Shown one piece after another: positions 24,021 to 36,870 of a stretch of DNA of 64,000 nt; position 1 is the first letter of the stretch, and each line of letters begins with the position of its first letter. The translations under genes were made by a program, and so were the position numbers. Below the pieces are notes generated by a model. That model was not told where the DNA came from. It did no database searches and worked only from the letters and a program-made list of their open reading frames with translations. The DNA lies in assembly GCA_037783415.1 (NCBI GenBank), contig JAZGTN010000047.1, forward strand, positions 4,092,001-4,156,000, written 5' to 3'. Source of the DNA: Leptasterias polaris. Its lineage: Eukaryota; Echinodermata; Asteroidea; Forcipulatida; Asteriidae.

Positions 24021-24855
24021 CACGTTCGTTTCAAGGTAAAACTTTTCCCATAAAAGAAAACACTTGTAAAAATTTGATAGCAATGCTATAATATTTCCAG
24101 CACAATTACATTGGATTTAGAGATTATCTAAAATAAATTGCTTTTCATTCCCTTCCATTATCTCAACCCAGCGTGGGTGACCAGTGGTCAGTCTCCGCTA
24201 GCCATCACCATGACAACAATCATTCAGCGAGCCCAATGTCTCCCGGAACTGAGTTAATCCTACAGTGTACAATTCATTTCATTAATAACCCACGGTCTTA
24301 TTGTTCAGTCTCAATGTTGGAAATCCACTGCCTGGTCCATGGTGTTGGTGGCCGACGACGTAAACACCCTAGGTCAATGACCTCGGTGACATAAAAGGTT
24401 TCTTGGAATGGTCAATGGTAAACTGAGAGGGGTGTGCAATACTGTATGCAACACCTTTCAATGCACACTTTCCATTACTTTCAACAGTGCAGTCGAAGCC
24501 TTATTATTAAATTGTATGAAACCTCAAATAAGCAAAACGGTGGGCAATACAGCATGTCACACCCATCATAAGTAATGACTCAGTAATGGTTTAATAAGTT
24601 TTGCAAGCAATATGTTCAGGTCACCATGAGTCATTTAATTAAACACATGCTGGTAGTAGTGGGACAGGCGATAGTGCAAGCAACAATATTGACAAACAAC
24701 TGCAACACACTAACCATTCACTTGGCTTTTCTTTTTTTAAAGAGAAAATTTGTAAATCAATCTCTCAGCTCAGTAGAGCTGTGAACTTTTTGAAGGAATA
24801 TTGTGCAAATTCCTCTCGTGTATTTCTCATGAAGCGCTTCTAAGACAGACTTGAA
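24021..24855. other. No gene seen
   Basis: Non-repetitive AT-rich sequence with no supported exon. Confidence 0.4.
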
Positions 24856-24985
24856 GGGAGGCTATGCCTTTAGTAATTACTCCAAAAATTTACGACCATA
24901 AAAACTCACTTGGTGAGAAGCACTGCAGCTGTTGATAATGTACAATATTTTGAGAAACGATTCCCTTCTGTGGCAAACAGCAGCT
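24856..24985 (-). mobile_element. Family B MITE fragment
   Basis: GGCTATGCCTTTAGTAATTA and GAAGCACTGCAGCTGTTGAT match the terminal block of the element at 56355-56735 and the fragment at 23778. The copy breaks off before the central hairpin. Confidence 0.65.
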
Positions 24986-25345
24986 CCATTCAAAAACAGT
25001 ATCCTGATAGTTAAGTGCACATGACAAAATCAGTGAATTTGATTGGTCAGGAGTGAATTCTGATGCCAAAATGAAAGATTTATTCAATGCACATATTTCA
25101 CACACAGAGTGTGTTTATTTTACAAATGTAACATGTGTATGTTTCACGCCCACACAGTGGATATGCAACTGGATAATTTACGTAACTAGGTCCCAAATCG
25201 GATTGGTCATTAGCGTATCTAGAGCCACGTAAGTTTAGCTGCAGCCCAATTGGACAAGTCAAAAAGTGCATGTTTTAAATGCACAGTGTGTTTATTTTAT
25301 GCCCATATTATTTTAAGCACACAACACGTAAATCTGACTGGTCAC
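24986..25345. repeat. Degenerate tandem units of about 170-190 bp
   Basis: CAGTGTGTTTATTTTA and related GAGTGTGTTTATTTTA recur at about 25105 and 25287. ATTGGTCA/CTGGTCA blocks lie upstream of each and a third partial unit follows. Identity is low. Confidence 0.4.
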
Positions 25346-27512
25346 TAATGAAATTTGAGTCACAGTTAACGCATTGCCGATCAGACGAATCGCCACTCGC
25401 CACTGACAAACCCAACAGATATTGGAACACCAACAAAATATGACCGCTAGTTTTTAAAATCAACCGACAAATTCCCAGTTGGAGCTGTTTCAAACAGGTA
25501 GCAAAGCACACAGAAAAATAAGATAGATATGGCAAGAATCTATATAAGTCTAGACCTATTTAATAATGATGTTTTCACTGCTAAGAGATCTGGGGGGCCG
25601 AGTCCATCTTCAATCCCCCCCCCACCGCAGCTGTGAAAAGTCCCTCCCTGGTGACCGGCCAAATTACTTTACACCCTTTGATTTGGTTTATGACGGCATT
25701 TCATTTGAATAAACCAATTAGATCCGGGGTCCCTGTGCTGAAATCGAATTGGCAGGCCATGGCCTGGCCCCGTTGCCTAATGAAGCAGGGATGGACGGGC
25801 CGAGATTAGTACATTCACCGGGGAAAAGAGAGACCGAGAGAGAGCGCAAGAAGGGGAGAGAGAGAGAAAGATAGAAGTGGGCTTGCAGAAACTAGTTTCG
25901 GAAATGGACACAAGAAAAGTAAAAACAGGCCTCCGTGAGCGAGGGAGGAAAAAAAAGGGAACGAGTGATAAAGAATAATTACTTCGCTTGATGTGTTTGA
26001 ATCAATGATAATTGGGAAATGGAAATTTGATTTTTTTTTTCTGTATCTGTCCTTCCGAGGTTGCCGTGCTTTTGAAATTATTAAAATTTGACCTGTTATA
26101 ACTTCAAAATATTAATAACAAATGTGAAGGAAAAAACAACTACAGTATTCAAGCCCAAAGAGTCAAAAAATCACATTTGTGACACTGCATGCCGAGTCTG
26201 ACAAGATAATTATTCTAATCTGAATAATTGGATTTTTAAAAATAAGCAGAGAACCAGCCACGCACAATGAACATTACACACTATTTTGGCTGGTAACCAA
26301 TTTTGAGTCTGCAATATATTTTCCACGTTCAGCCAATTTTCGTCCTTCGAGTTCTGATATTTTACAGAAATATCGATGCAGAAATTTTCCCCCTTTTTTA
26401 CCAAGACATTTTGTTCCCAAGTGCCACTGCCGTCAAACAAAAGACACACCAAAATCCTCCTCAATACCTAAACCAAAGGTCTTTCTTTTCATCCGTTACA
26501 TTAGTCACCGACCAAAGAATCAAACATGACAAAAGCACCTGACATAAAAAATGAAAGTAACGGCTTAGATTTGAAGCTTCCAGCCCCTGCGAGAAAACAA
26601 AAAGTGGTCGACGAAGCTAGAGGGCATACACAGTGTATTAGGAAGATTAGCAAACTAGTGCTCATTATCATATTTCTGAGATATAACCCCCCCCCCCCCT
26701 TCCCAATATTTCTATTGAAATCTATGCAAGTTTTTATTTTGACAACTGTCGGTGAAGCCATGTCCCTCGTGAGCCTCCATACACTGTGGGTTTTATGTAG
26801 CGCGCCGCGTAAAGCCAATAAATTTAAGAGCTTCGTCCCCAAAAGAAAACACGGGCCGCTCGCAAAAGGCTACAGTGCGTACAAAGTATACATTCCATTT
26901 CTGCTTTCAGTTTTTTTTTTTTCATCAAAGGGGACTGTTGGAAGCTTGATTTCCACTGACCTAAAAAAACAAGAAACTGTCCCCGAAGGAAGTGGAAAAT
27001 ATACAAAACTAAGAAAAGCACGGTTGAAAATCAGCAAGGGTTGGGGTTTCTCTTTATATGCGTCAATATCAATAAACTGGTTATTTGCAAAGTAAAATCA
27101 TAGATTTTAATTCTGTAGCTGAAAACTTTGGCTACGGCAATAAGAATAATAGGCTACCCTAGAACAAAAGAAGCATTTTCTGAAAAATAATCAAGTTTCT
27201 ACCTAAGTACATATTTGCTTTTCAAAGTAAAATTATAGGTTTTAACTTGTGAGCGAAGAAACTTTCAGCTTCTTTATTTAAAAACAAAAAGATATGTGTC
27301 GGTAAGAAAAGCGATTCGGGAAAAGTAATTAAGATTCTTTGTACATACTTGCATTCTACATAATCAAATAGAAGTCGCGGAAACATTTCAACATTTTCCA
27401 TGACAGATGTCAAGATGATATTCGCGGGGAAATTTTGAGGGCTTATTGAAACATTTCAAGGAACAATAAAAAGTATCAAACTGAAGTGCTTTTCAAGATT
27501 ACACAAAAATGT
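25346..27512. other. No gene confirmed
   Basis: 25580-25800 is GC-richer and non-repetitive, with TAAACCAATTAGATC, and might be regulatory. (GA)n-type purine sequence lies at 25825-25880. The longest frame of the window (26526-27095, +, 189 codons) crosses a run of 13 C at 26687-26699, has no known domain and no donor, and is treated as chance. Confidence 0.35.
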
Positions 27513-27560
27513 TTTGGGGTCATTACCAAAGTATGACCCCAACTTTAAAATGCACATGGA
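27513..27560. repeat. Short dispersed repeat with inverted ends
   Basis: GGGGTCATtaccaaagtATGACCCC is followed by AACTTTAAAATG. Reversed, the same block occurs at 5092-5140. It may be the remnant of a small TIR element. Confidence 0.5.
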
Positions 27561-28999
27561 AATTGAGTAACTAACAAGGGTATAAACTCCTGCAAATTGT
27601 GAGACCAAAGAAAGAATTGGTAAGTGTCTATCTTATTAAAGAAAAGTTGTTTAAAGGATAAAAAAGTATGGCATTCTAAAATAAATTAAATAAATAAAAA
27701 AATTCAGACGCTATTTCTATGCGTGTGTACTGTGTCTCATTATTTCTCCCAAGAAATGCCTCATTTGTGGCTGTCACTTCCTGAAGCAAAAGGTGATGTC
27801 ATACTTGACAATGCCTCTCTCACACTATGCGCAATGTTTGTTTTGGAAAGGCGGGAGAGAGGCGATTGTTTCCTGTTGATGGTGAACCGGCCAAGACGCT
27901 TTCTCTCTCAGTGAAGTCTCACTCTCTCTCTCCTTGTGGCCGGGACTTCAGCCTATTCATTTTTTTTCATGTTTTTTTTTTCTGCCAGTGTTTATTTATC
28001 TTTATTCCAGTGAGTTCAAGCCACTCTTCAGTTTGGTTGGTTGAATGACTGAGTATAGAGTTAGTCAGTGTACAGAGGAGGAAACCGGTTAACTACAACA
28101 AGGGTCTGTGAACTTTGAACTTGCAGAGCCTACTTGATTACAGAAAAGGCTTTTTTTTCTTCTTCAATTAAAACTCTCCGCTTCTACACAGTGGAAATAT
28201 TATTTAAAGTCAAATAATGGCAATATTGATCAACATTCCAAATAAGAGAAGCATCAATTTCAAGTTTTTCTTGAAGAAAAAGGATTCCAATCGGAGACAC
28301 CACCCGGTAAACTACATGTGGTACTCGCCTTGTCCCTAATTGAAGCTTAGAGACCATGGTATCACACAGCCCACCCCCCCCTCTCTTACCCTTCCCTTAA
28401 CAGACCTCACACCTCCAAACAATAGCAACGTGCTACTTCATCCGAACAGCCGCGACACAAAAGCAGTGCACGAGCGTGACTGATCAAATGGGAAGGTCCC
28501 TACAGTCAAGTCATTTCTCTCCCCCTCTGTCCCTCTCTCTTCTCTCACCCTACCTCAAACCCTTCTCTCCCCACCACTTGTTTCGTTCACTCGTACCGTG
28601 TTGCTTTGATATATTCTCAAGCTCGACGCAATTAATCAAAGTTCAACGCACATCGGCTGGGCACCCTTTCATTAATTCCAAACTCCTTGCTCCTGCTTTG
28701 TATCTTGAGATTAAAATGGGGCTAAATTGCACCATGTCACTTCAGGAGCTTTCAACTCTTTATTTTTCAGCATTTGTATTCTATTTTTCTCCCCCTACTC
28801 AAATTTTTCAGAATCTCTACCACTACTATCTTAACTATGAAAGGTGCATAATAAAAAGTCAATTAACTATAGCAGTAAAGCGAAATTGATTCCAGATTAT
28901 TATAATTTTGTTTTAAGAAGACGTAAAAACTAAATTAATTATCTGCAAATTATCACTACAAAGGTTTTTTTATAACCTACTTATAGCATGGAGGAAGAA
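27561..28999. other. No gene seen
   Basis: (CT)n-rich stretches at 27900-27940 and 28500-28575. A 137-codon plus-strand frame at 28476-28889 runs through the CT-rich part and shows no domain. Confidence 0.4.
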
Positions 29000-29720
29000 A
29001 TACAAGGAGTTTGAACGGCCCGCCAACCCCCCACAGCGTAATTAACGCCCAATTATCGATCCTAGTTGTTCAGTGGAAAAGGCATGGAGACCTCCCGGGC
29101 GCGAGCGCTGCGCGTCAGATTTACGCGCGCGATAATATCTCTTTGTGCACAGGGTCTGGGTACCGCTTCGGACTGCAGTGGAGAAATGACTCGTTCGTGA
29201 TTTTTAGTAGTACATAATTCCGAACATTCAGTTTTCCCATGCGCAGTGTGTTTTCTTTGTTCAACATGGCTGCGCCCTATCGTTGAATGGTCGCGTTGTT
29301 TTGTTCCGATTTTGTTCCTACTTTCCGCGTTGAAATTGGACTTTCGGAAGGTAAGATGAGATGTCATTCAAGTATTTTTGTATGTGTTGTTTTCGTGAAA
29401 ATATGATATGATAATTTCGGTAATTTTGTTGCTTTCCGACCTCTACCTACGGTTCCAAATTTGATGGTTTTCGCACGAAGGTTCGCTCTGCTGAATGGTA
29501 TGATTTGTTTTGGGGTACTACAAAGTACTTTTTTTTTCTCAGCAAAGAAAATCGAAGCCTTTTTGTACTATTTTGATATGAATGATCGTGCCACTCTTCC
29601 AAGACTTTTAATCTTGGCTCCATACTGCGCAAGCGCACACAGAGAGGCGGCGTGTCGCGTGCGGTTAGGAAGTGCGTTACAACTGCGCGTTTATCTGTGG
29701 CGGTACCAGACCTTGGACGT
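29000..29720. promoter_or_regulatory. CpG-dense island, probable promoter region
   Basis: CpG is very dense here, for example CCCGGGCGCGAGCGCTGCGC and TTACGCGCGCGATA near 29093-29135, and GAGGCGGCGTGTCGCGTGCG near 29643. The surrounding sequence is AT-rich. The island holds TGCGCAAGCGCA at about 29626, close to the NRF-1 consensus, and ATGCGCAGTG at about 29239. It also holds AACATGGCTGC at about 29263, which fits the YY1 consensus AANATGGCNGC. These motifs are typical of TATA-less housekeeping promoters in animals. Direction is not settled, but a consensus donor at 29350 suggests at least plus-strand transcription. Confidence 0.5.
29225..29350 (+). other. Candidate non-coding first exon with consensus splice donor
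   Basis: The sequence CTTTCGGAAG|GTAAGATGAG ends inside the CpG island and gives a strong donor. Upstream lie the NRF-1-like and YY1-like motifs. A short upstream frame starts at ATGGCTGCGCC and stops after six codons (M-A-A-P-Y-R), so if transcribed this would mostly be 5' untranslated sequence. The start position is arbitrary because a transcription start cannot be read from sequence alone. The downstream exon was not found. Confidence 0.3.
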
Positions 29721-30907
29721 TTGATCTCCTGTTCGTTGTAACTCCTTGTATTTCTTCCTCCATGCTTATAGTATGTTACTCAGGGGGGAAAAGAAGAAAA
29801 CAATTCATTAGCATAAATTTACCTGAACACAGTGTCAACGATCAGACAAATAAGACTTAAACATGTACATGACTTGTTTATTTAAAAAAAGAATAAAAAT
29901 AAAATAAAATAAAATAAACCCAAACAAATTTCACTATAACAAAAAAAGGGCAAACAATATCCATGAAGATTTAAATTTCTGATCCCCGGAATCAACTGTA
30001 AGCTTTGAAATATTTCAATGAAATATTTCTATTTGCATTTTTTTCTTCTGATCAGTATTTTAATCTTGATTCTTCTGAGACACAGATCAGAGAATTTACT
30101 TCATCGGATCTGGCTGAAATATTGTCTTTAAAGAATGTACGGCTTTGCAAACGCAGGAGAAAATCTCCAAATAATGGCAACTAGTTCCCTTGGGGAGAAG
30201 GGAAAGAAAAAAACCTCAATGGCATTTTTATTCATCTCTTTAAGTCATTCGTAAGAAACATCATTCAAGTAAGTGTTGTACTCTGCTAGCTATACATATA
30301 ATTAATGAGGTAAAAAGGAGTGTACAACTTGAGAAAGAAATTGTAAGATAGGATTAAAAACTAAGATGTTTTTTTTTTTAATTACTGAGGTTTGTATAAA
30401 CTTTGCAGTTTTAGTCAATTATTTGAATTTTTTTAAATTTTTTAATAAATACCAGAGTTTTATTTAGCGCACGTATCTACCAAGGTGCTTGGGCAAGAAA
30501 AACATTTTTAAGACAGTTTTTGAATTTTTTGAATTATGAGACCGATTTGGTTTTGTACATGAAAGCGAAGCGAGGACGTCTTCATTCTGTCAAAACACCA
30601 GGAAACCCTTTTGTTAAAGTCCTCAGTTAAACATTCACACACACCCCCACACACAGACGTTTCTCAAAAAAAAAAAAAATCAAAAGAATTGTTCCTTGAA
30701 AAAAAATTGGATAACTCTTATAAGAGATCTTGACAATGCATTATCGTCATATTTATTTTGCACAGCTAGAAGCTTTTCAAGGTTTCTGGTGAAAAAAATT
30801 GAAAAAAAACTGTTCTAAAAATGTGTATGAATTCAGTCAGTGGAAATTTAGAATTATGAAACATTACACAGAAATTTACAATTAAAAATATTTTTTACCT
30901 TTCTATT
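29721..30907. other. No gene seen; AT-rich flank of the CpG island
   Basis: Contains (AAAAT)n at about 29890-29916 and a short CA-rich stretch at 30637-30656. No acceptor with an open frame behind it was found that would continue the candidate first exon. Confidence 0.4.
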
Positions 30908-31245
30908 GTGTGCTGTACAACATTGATAATTGAAAATATAAATGTTCAAAGGTCTACACATAATTTACATGGTGTAAAGATGTCATGGTGGAAAATTTCC
31001 CTTGAAATATTTTTACCTGAAATGCTGTACATGACGTTTTTGAGAAATGAGTGTAAACAAAGTCAGTCCAAAACCAGATGTTCAAGAACAGTGGAACATA
31101 TTAAGATTTTTTCCACTATTGTTCTTGTGACTCCGATGACCGATTGAGCTTAAACTTTCACAGGTTTTTCATTTCATGTTAATGTTGTTTCACACAAAGT
31201 GCTGATATTGGTCTTTCACAACTACCAATGATTTACAGACCACAT
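30908..31245 (+). mobile_element. Family A MITE copy 4 (decayed)
   Basis: TGTACAACATTGATAATTGA at the left end, CTTAAACTTTCACAGGTTTT in the interior and ACTACCAATGATTTACAGAC at the right end follow the order of the 23431 copy. Terminal TTAA motifs and the central palindrome are lost. Confidence 0.7.
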
Positions 31246-34200
31246 TTTTAAATGACCTTTCCAAAAGGTTGTTTCATTTGTTTGTAAAAAGCTTCTTAAA
31301 GATCAAAAAAAGAAAAGTCCTCTTCCAAAAAATCAATAGTTTGTCAGGCCTCCAAGTAAGAAATCTGACAGCATCATTCTCCGTGTCTTGTTGACAACAC
31401 ATTACCAGATGAAATTGATTACAATATGGTATGCATACTCGTCAAAGCAATTGCGAGGTAAATTAACAAGCGCAGCGTGTACGTGTATCTTTCACAGTAT
31501 AGTTCCAATACTCATTGTATGAAATTTCCCCACACAATCTTAATCTAATCTGTATCATTTTCTCCCATTTTTCAGATAACCAATTTATCACAATTCAAAT
31601 TCTCAAACACAAGCTCGTATTGTCCACGATGACGATGAAGAAAAATTATTAAAAAATCAAAATGAATTTCCCATGGAAAATCTCCCCACATTTGAGTTTC
31701 AAGTTGCCTTTGTGTTCATCGTAAGTTGACGTCAAAATGACGGTTACAAGCAACGATGTAACGATGTACAATTGTATTCAGCTGTTAGCATATTGCAACC
31801 CATCGATATGTAAAATAAAACAAACAAGCAGCTTTTACGGTAGGTTCGCAAGGTTTCTCCAGAACAGTTCAGAAGGCTTATTGATTCATACCCATCACCA
31901 CAAACCATCAAAACGACAAATTAAATGAAGCTTATTTTAATCAATTTTATCTTAAGCTTCTACTCAGTCATTCAGAAACATATGCGTGCGGTTTGATACA
32001 ATAAAGCCATTTCCCCGTACAAATGAGGAGCATCATAGTCTCCATGCCTTCTTCGCCAAACAAAAGTTTTAGTGGATTTGATTCAAAAGGAATCTTAGTT
32101 CAAAGGTGTTCATTGTCAGCATCTTCTACCCTTTTATATGTGTATTTTGGCGGAAACAAAATCGAAGGTTTGCGGTAAAACCAGAGAGAGTTGTAAATTC
32201 TATTGTCCTGGGAAGATGAAGGTTAGTAAACATCTCAACACTCCGACCACGGCAGGTTAGGACATTTGAAAAGGTTGATCCGAAAAGAAAGAAAGAAAAC
32301 TTCAGGTGACCAAGTGAACTTAGCGAAGACGCTGATGTTACTCACCTTTAGAAAACGTCAATATTTGATCAGATGTTTTTCTTTTTTAGACATGAGTGGG
32401 TACACAAGTTTTGTGAATTGATGAAATACTCTTTTCTGACTGACTTTAGGAAAAAAGAAAATCTTTCACAAAAGAAAAAACATTCTCTAAAAGCTGATTG
32501 AAATTTTGTAAAAACATTTCTTATCCTGATATTACATTCAAAGTGACACATTGCTTACGGCTTACCATGGTCATATCTTTGCATTCTTTGTTTATTTTAC
32601 CATTCTTCTAATTTGAGGTTTTTTAACCCAAAAATGAGACATATTTGTTAACCCAACACTCACAACTGAATAATTTTTTTTTTATTTACAACCAGAGCCT
32701 GCACAACACCACGACCAGGCAACAAAATGTCCCTTTTCCTCCCAACCCGTATCACAAAAGCTGCAAACACTTGATTCGCCAACTACTATGCCTGCCCTCC
32801 TCCTCAAAAGCCCTTGACGGGGGAAGATCGTTTCCAAGCGTCGGAGCCAGCGTAGGGTAATAGGCATTATTGTCTGAGTATAACTCAGCCTGCACGACGA
32901 CGACGACCCTAACCCAATCCACATGCAGAGAGAAAGACAGAGGCAGGGAGGGAAGGAGAGAAGGGAAAAAAAGGAATTTCTACTTCAACAAACTCAACTA
33001 CAGAAGGAGGAGAGAAGAGACGGAAAAAAAAAAAAAAAAACGCATTAAAAGAACGGCATGGGGGCCTGAAACACAAATCCACTGTCGGAGCGCCAAGACA
33101 AATGGATAGTTTTCGGCCAGATTGTCATCACTACGGGCTATGTTTCCGATCGCGACATTCTATCCACCGTCTCGTCCCCGCCAACTCGAGACGCAACGCT
33201 TAAGGAGAAGTGCGCTAACCAAGGCTTTAACAATCCTCTGGACCCTGTCTTGCAACTTAATCTGCTCATAATATTTACCGCCAAAATAAAGAGGGGAAGA
33301 AAAAAAAAGGACGCCAAGACTGATGATACAAAAAAAAATTGAAAGTAGCGGAATGCGTAGTGAAATACTCAAGTCAGGGTGTCCTTTTTAATGAAAAATG
33401 AAACGTAATCTGTGCTGGATATAATTTTTAATGCGTGTTTTTGTTTTCTTTCTGGAAGGTGAAATGTAATAATGGGTATGGGTTTTCCTGAGGTCTACTG
33501 GATAGTGTATCTCATCAAGGTTATCAGATTCTGTGTTCGGAAACATCAATCCTGTTATTTGAATAGAGAAGGGGGGTCTGGTAACCCGTCTGCGATGGGC
33601 CAGAGGCTGCACAGAAAATGGGATTAGTCAGCCCAATAATGATCGGGTTATGAAGATGCCATATGTGTTTTTTAATTGTCGAGAGTCTGAGTGGAAACAA
33701 ATAAATTATTGAAGGCTGGGGATCAATGTTTGTTTTCGACGGGCTTCACATTTCATACAATCTTACCAGGTCCTTTTCACAATTTCTTGTTTTCAATCTT
33801 GAATATAGTGAATTTTGATAAAAGCTTAAAGAGTGGGTATACCTTACTCCAAAAAGTAATGACGCCATAACAAGTTCAGCAAATATTAAAACAGAAAGAA
33901 ATTATTTGGTCTTGTACAAATATTCCTGATCCAGTATAAGTTCCGAGTTCCAAACCCTGCATTCTCGTTGAGAATTCCTTGAAATTAAGCCTGACCCAAT
34001 ACAGACTATTATAAAATAACATCTGTGGATACTATTCACCCATTATACTTCATCATCATAAAGAGCATAACATCCGTGATGCACTGTCACCCAACATCAA
34101 ACATGGCCCCCAAGACAAAAAAAAAAAACCCTGTCCACAAAACAACAAACAAGAATCCCGACATCACGGCTATAAATTCCCCTAAAACGCTATAATACAC

Positions 34201-34527
34201 GGCTCACGAGGAGTATGACAAAAAACATGCTTGTGTGATTAAATCTCTGGTCTCCATTTAGAAGCATTCCCCTTCAGCTAAACGGGGGAGGTCGGGAGAA
34301 CGACGAGGCTGGGGTTTGTTTTTCTCTCTCGTTCGCTTCTTGTCGTCAGAGCTTTCTCTTGGAACTCTCACCATCCTCACCGTCTCTACCAGACGGTGGG
34401 ATAGTGCAGTGGCTCTCTCACGCTCCATTGCAAATCGTATAAGATGCGATAATGTAAATTACAAGCGAAGCCCCAAACTAATGATCACAGAGTGGAGCGC
34501 TAGATCCATCATTTGTAGCTGTCCGAG
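31246..34527. other. No gene confirmed; purine tracts and a family B scrap
   Basis: A purine-rich stretch with an A-run lies at 32930-33040. A scrap of family B (GGGTATACCTTACTCCAAAA, then GACGCCATAA) is at about 33834-33880. A donor-like AAAG|GTGAGT occurs on the minus strand near 32345 without a clear coding stretch. Remaining sequence is unremarkable. Confidence 0.4.
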
Positions 34528-35960
34528 GGTGCATCTAGGATTGAGATAGGATGAGGGTGGGCGTAGACTGGAGACAGATAAAGGAGGCACTATGGTGAAG
34601 ATGTAGCTGGCCAAGGGTACCATCTGGGTTGAGTGTGGGCGACTGGGTGTAGTCCCAAAAGGGAGAGGAATGCAGCATGGTTTATTATTTCTAAATGTAC
34701 ATACAACTGTCCAAGGGTACATCTAAGGTTGAGCTGGGATGATGATGGGTGTGATGTGTGAAGGGAATGGGATACAGTAGGGTCTGTCATTTGAACATAG
34801 AGGTTCTTTGGGTACATCTGGGTTGAGTGAGGATGATGATGGGCGTGATGTGTGAAGAGAATGGGATGCAGTGCGGTTTGTCATTTGAACATCTAGATGT
34901 CCTTTGGGTACCTATGGGTTGAAATAGGTTGTACGTCAGGGTTCGAAATTAGCAGTCGCCCGGTCGCCAAATGCGAGTGAAAACAGCGGCGGGCGACTCA
35001 AAACCCTTCCTTTACTAGCCCGCCGGGCGAGTCAAATAATTGTTCTTGTTCACAATAAATGAGGGTATGGTTGTAAAATCCCAAAGAAAGTTTTTATTAA
35101 AGCTTTTAGTTTGATAAGTCTGGATATTTGCTTGATTTAATGTGATCGCGATCCGCGAACGGAATTAATTGTGATCGTTCATTTTGGTATACAAACGTTA
35201 AAACACCATGCACATACTGCCGAGTATCCACACAACACGTGCATCGGCCCCACACATAACGTTCGGTCGCCCACCGGTACATGCATAGCGCATACACAAC
35301 ACACAGTACAAAGTCCAAGCTAACCAACATTCCACACGTTGTGATTGGTGATTGATGGCAGTTGATAATTACCATATTCATATTCATATTCATAAGAGCT
35401 TGGCTAGACTTCAACGCAGTACACGTTCACGAACGGAGTAAAGAATTGCCGCACAGTGTGCCGCACGCATGCAGATTGTGTACAATACACAGCCTTGGAT
35501 GAAGTCTAATTAAACATCGACAACTTTTGCCGATGCAGGGCAAAGTTCATTGAATTATTTCTCAATGTGCGTTGTCGAACGATCGTTGATTCGCGAAGAT
35601 TTTATTGCAAACGAAGTTCAAAACAACCGATCTTCAAATCACGAATCCATGAAAATGGTTGATGGAAAAGGTATGATTTAGGACAGAAATTAGGGGATAA
35701 AATCATCCCAAAACGCAATTTTGCGAACTTCACTTCCGTGCGGTTTTTTTTTGTTTTTGTTTTTTTGTTAACGTTTTGAAAATTGTGTGCGTCACGTCAA
35801 TACATGCGGGCTAGTGAAAAAACCTGCGGGCGATCCAAAATTTTGGTTGATTCGCCCGGCCGGCGAGTGAAAAAAAAAGTTAAGGGAAACCCCTGTACGT
35901 GGGCATAATCTGGGATGAGAACATGATGTAGTAAGACCCTACCATTTGAATTAGGGTAAT
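34528..35960 (+). repeat. Minisatellite of ~87-100 bp units, split by an insertion
   Basis: Units start with GGGTACATCTGGGTTGAG or variants at 34528, 34615, 34715, 34810 and 34906. They share GATGATGATGGGCGTGATGT, GAATGGGATGCAGT and TGTCATTTGAACAT. The fifth unit is cut at 34936 and resumes at 35896 with GGGCATAATCTGGGATGAGA and ends CATTTGAAT. The array is therefore older than the element inside it. Confidence 0.85.
34937..35895. mobile_element. 959-bp hAT-like nonautonomous element with TACGT duplication
   Basis: Begins CAGGGTTCGAAATTAGC and ends GTTAAGGGAAACCCCTG. The 5-bp TACGT is present on both sides (34932-34936 and 35896-35900). CAGGG...CCCTG ends are typical of hAT transposons; some hAT groups make 5- or 6-bp duplications. 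The ends carry inverted blocks of GCCCGCCGGGCGAGTC and CGCCCGGCCGGCGAGTG. There is no transposase-sized frame. It includes (CATATT)3 at about 35370-35390. The clean target duplication within a repeat unit defines the boundaries well. Confidence 0.85.
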
Positions 35961-36420
35961 AGAAATACCGATTTGGGCATCGAGCAACACAAACTTACAT
36001 TAATGTATCCAAACATTAAAAACAACAACAAATTTACATATTTCATTAAAGAACATCTTAGTTTTAAGACAATTCTTCCAAAGACGCATCAGATAATTTC
36101 ATGACCTTCCATGTTCGATTTTGAATCATAGACACTAGACAGAAACCTGAGTTTCAGATCCATCCAGAGTTTTCCTTCAAAACCTGTCGAGCGGCACGGT
36201 TGATCCTTCACCTGAATTTCTGGATGACGTTTGTGATTTTCCTCAAACACATAGCCAAACAATTCTAGACCGACTTAATTATCCGCTCAGTCCAACACCT
36301 GTGGTTGATTATTGTATCACAGAAACCTCTGACAATTCTTAGGATGTACAGAAATAGGAAAGTACATACAGTATGAGAACAGACTATATGTAATTGTAAA
36401 TTATAAAGTACAAATCAAGA
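35961..36420. other. No gene seen
   Basis: AT-rich. Its last ~80 bp may be a decayed extra unit of the array that follows. Confidence 0.35.
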
Positions 36421-36870
36421 ACAATTTCATGAACCGTAAAGAAGCTGATGAGTATGGTATTATAGTCTCATCCCAGAAATGGTGAACTGATACAGACATA
36501 AAACAGTTGTTACATAAGTAGCTATGAATTAAAAATCTACAACAATTCCATGAACTGTAAAAAAAGCTGATGACTATGGTATTTGAGTTTCAGCCCGGAA
36601 ATGGTGAACTGATACAGACATAGAAGAGTAGTACATAAGAATGCTACGAATTAAACATCTACAACAATTCCATGAACCTAAAAAATAGAGCTGTCGAACT
36701 TGACGTAGAAGAGTAATAGCGACCCAATCACGAACTAAGAAATAATGAATAATTTTAAAGATATACAAACATAAAACGGGTGAGAACAGTGATGAAAAAG
36801 CAACCATGGTCTTGCAAAAATATAAATCATAAATTCACCACAAATTCCACGAACCCCATCGAAGCTGTTT
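36421..36870. repeat. Tandem array, ~121-bp unit
   Basis: ACAATTTCATGAACCGTAAA at 36421, ACAATTCCATGAACTGTAAA at 36542, and further starts at 36664 and 36838. The first two units are nearly complete and share AGCTGATGA(G/C)TATGGTAT and GAAATGGTGAACTGATACAG. The third is expanded and decayed, the fourth partial. Confidence 0.8.

Noticed and set aside
26526..27095. Longest open frame in the window (189 codons, plus strand)
   Set aside because: It crosses a poly-C tract, contains low-complexity and T-rich segments, has no recognisable domain, and the opposite strand is also open in places.
34937..34960. GGGTTCGAAAT, reminiscent of a tRNA B box
   Set aside because: No A box or cloverleaf is possible around it, and it is the end of a hAT-like element.
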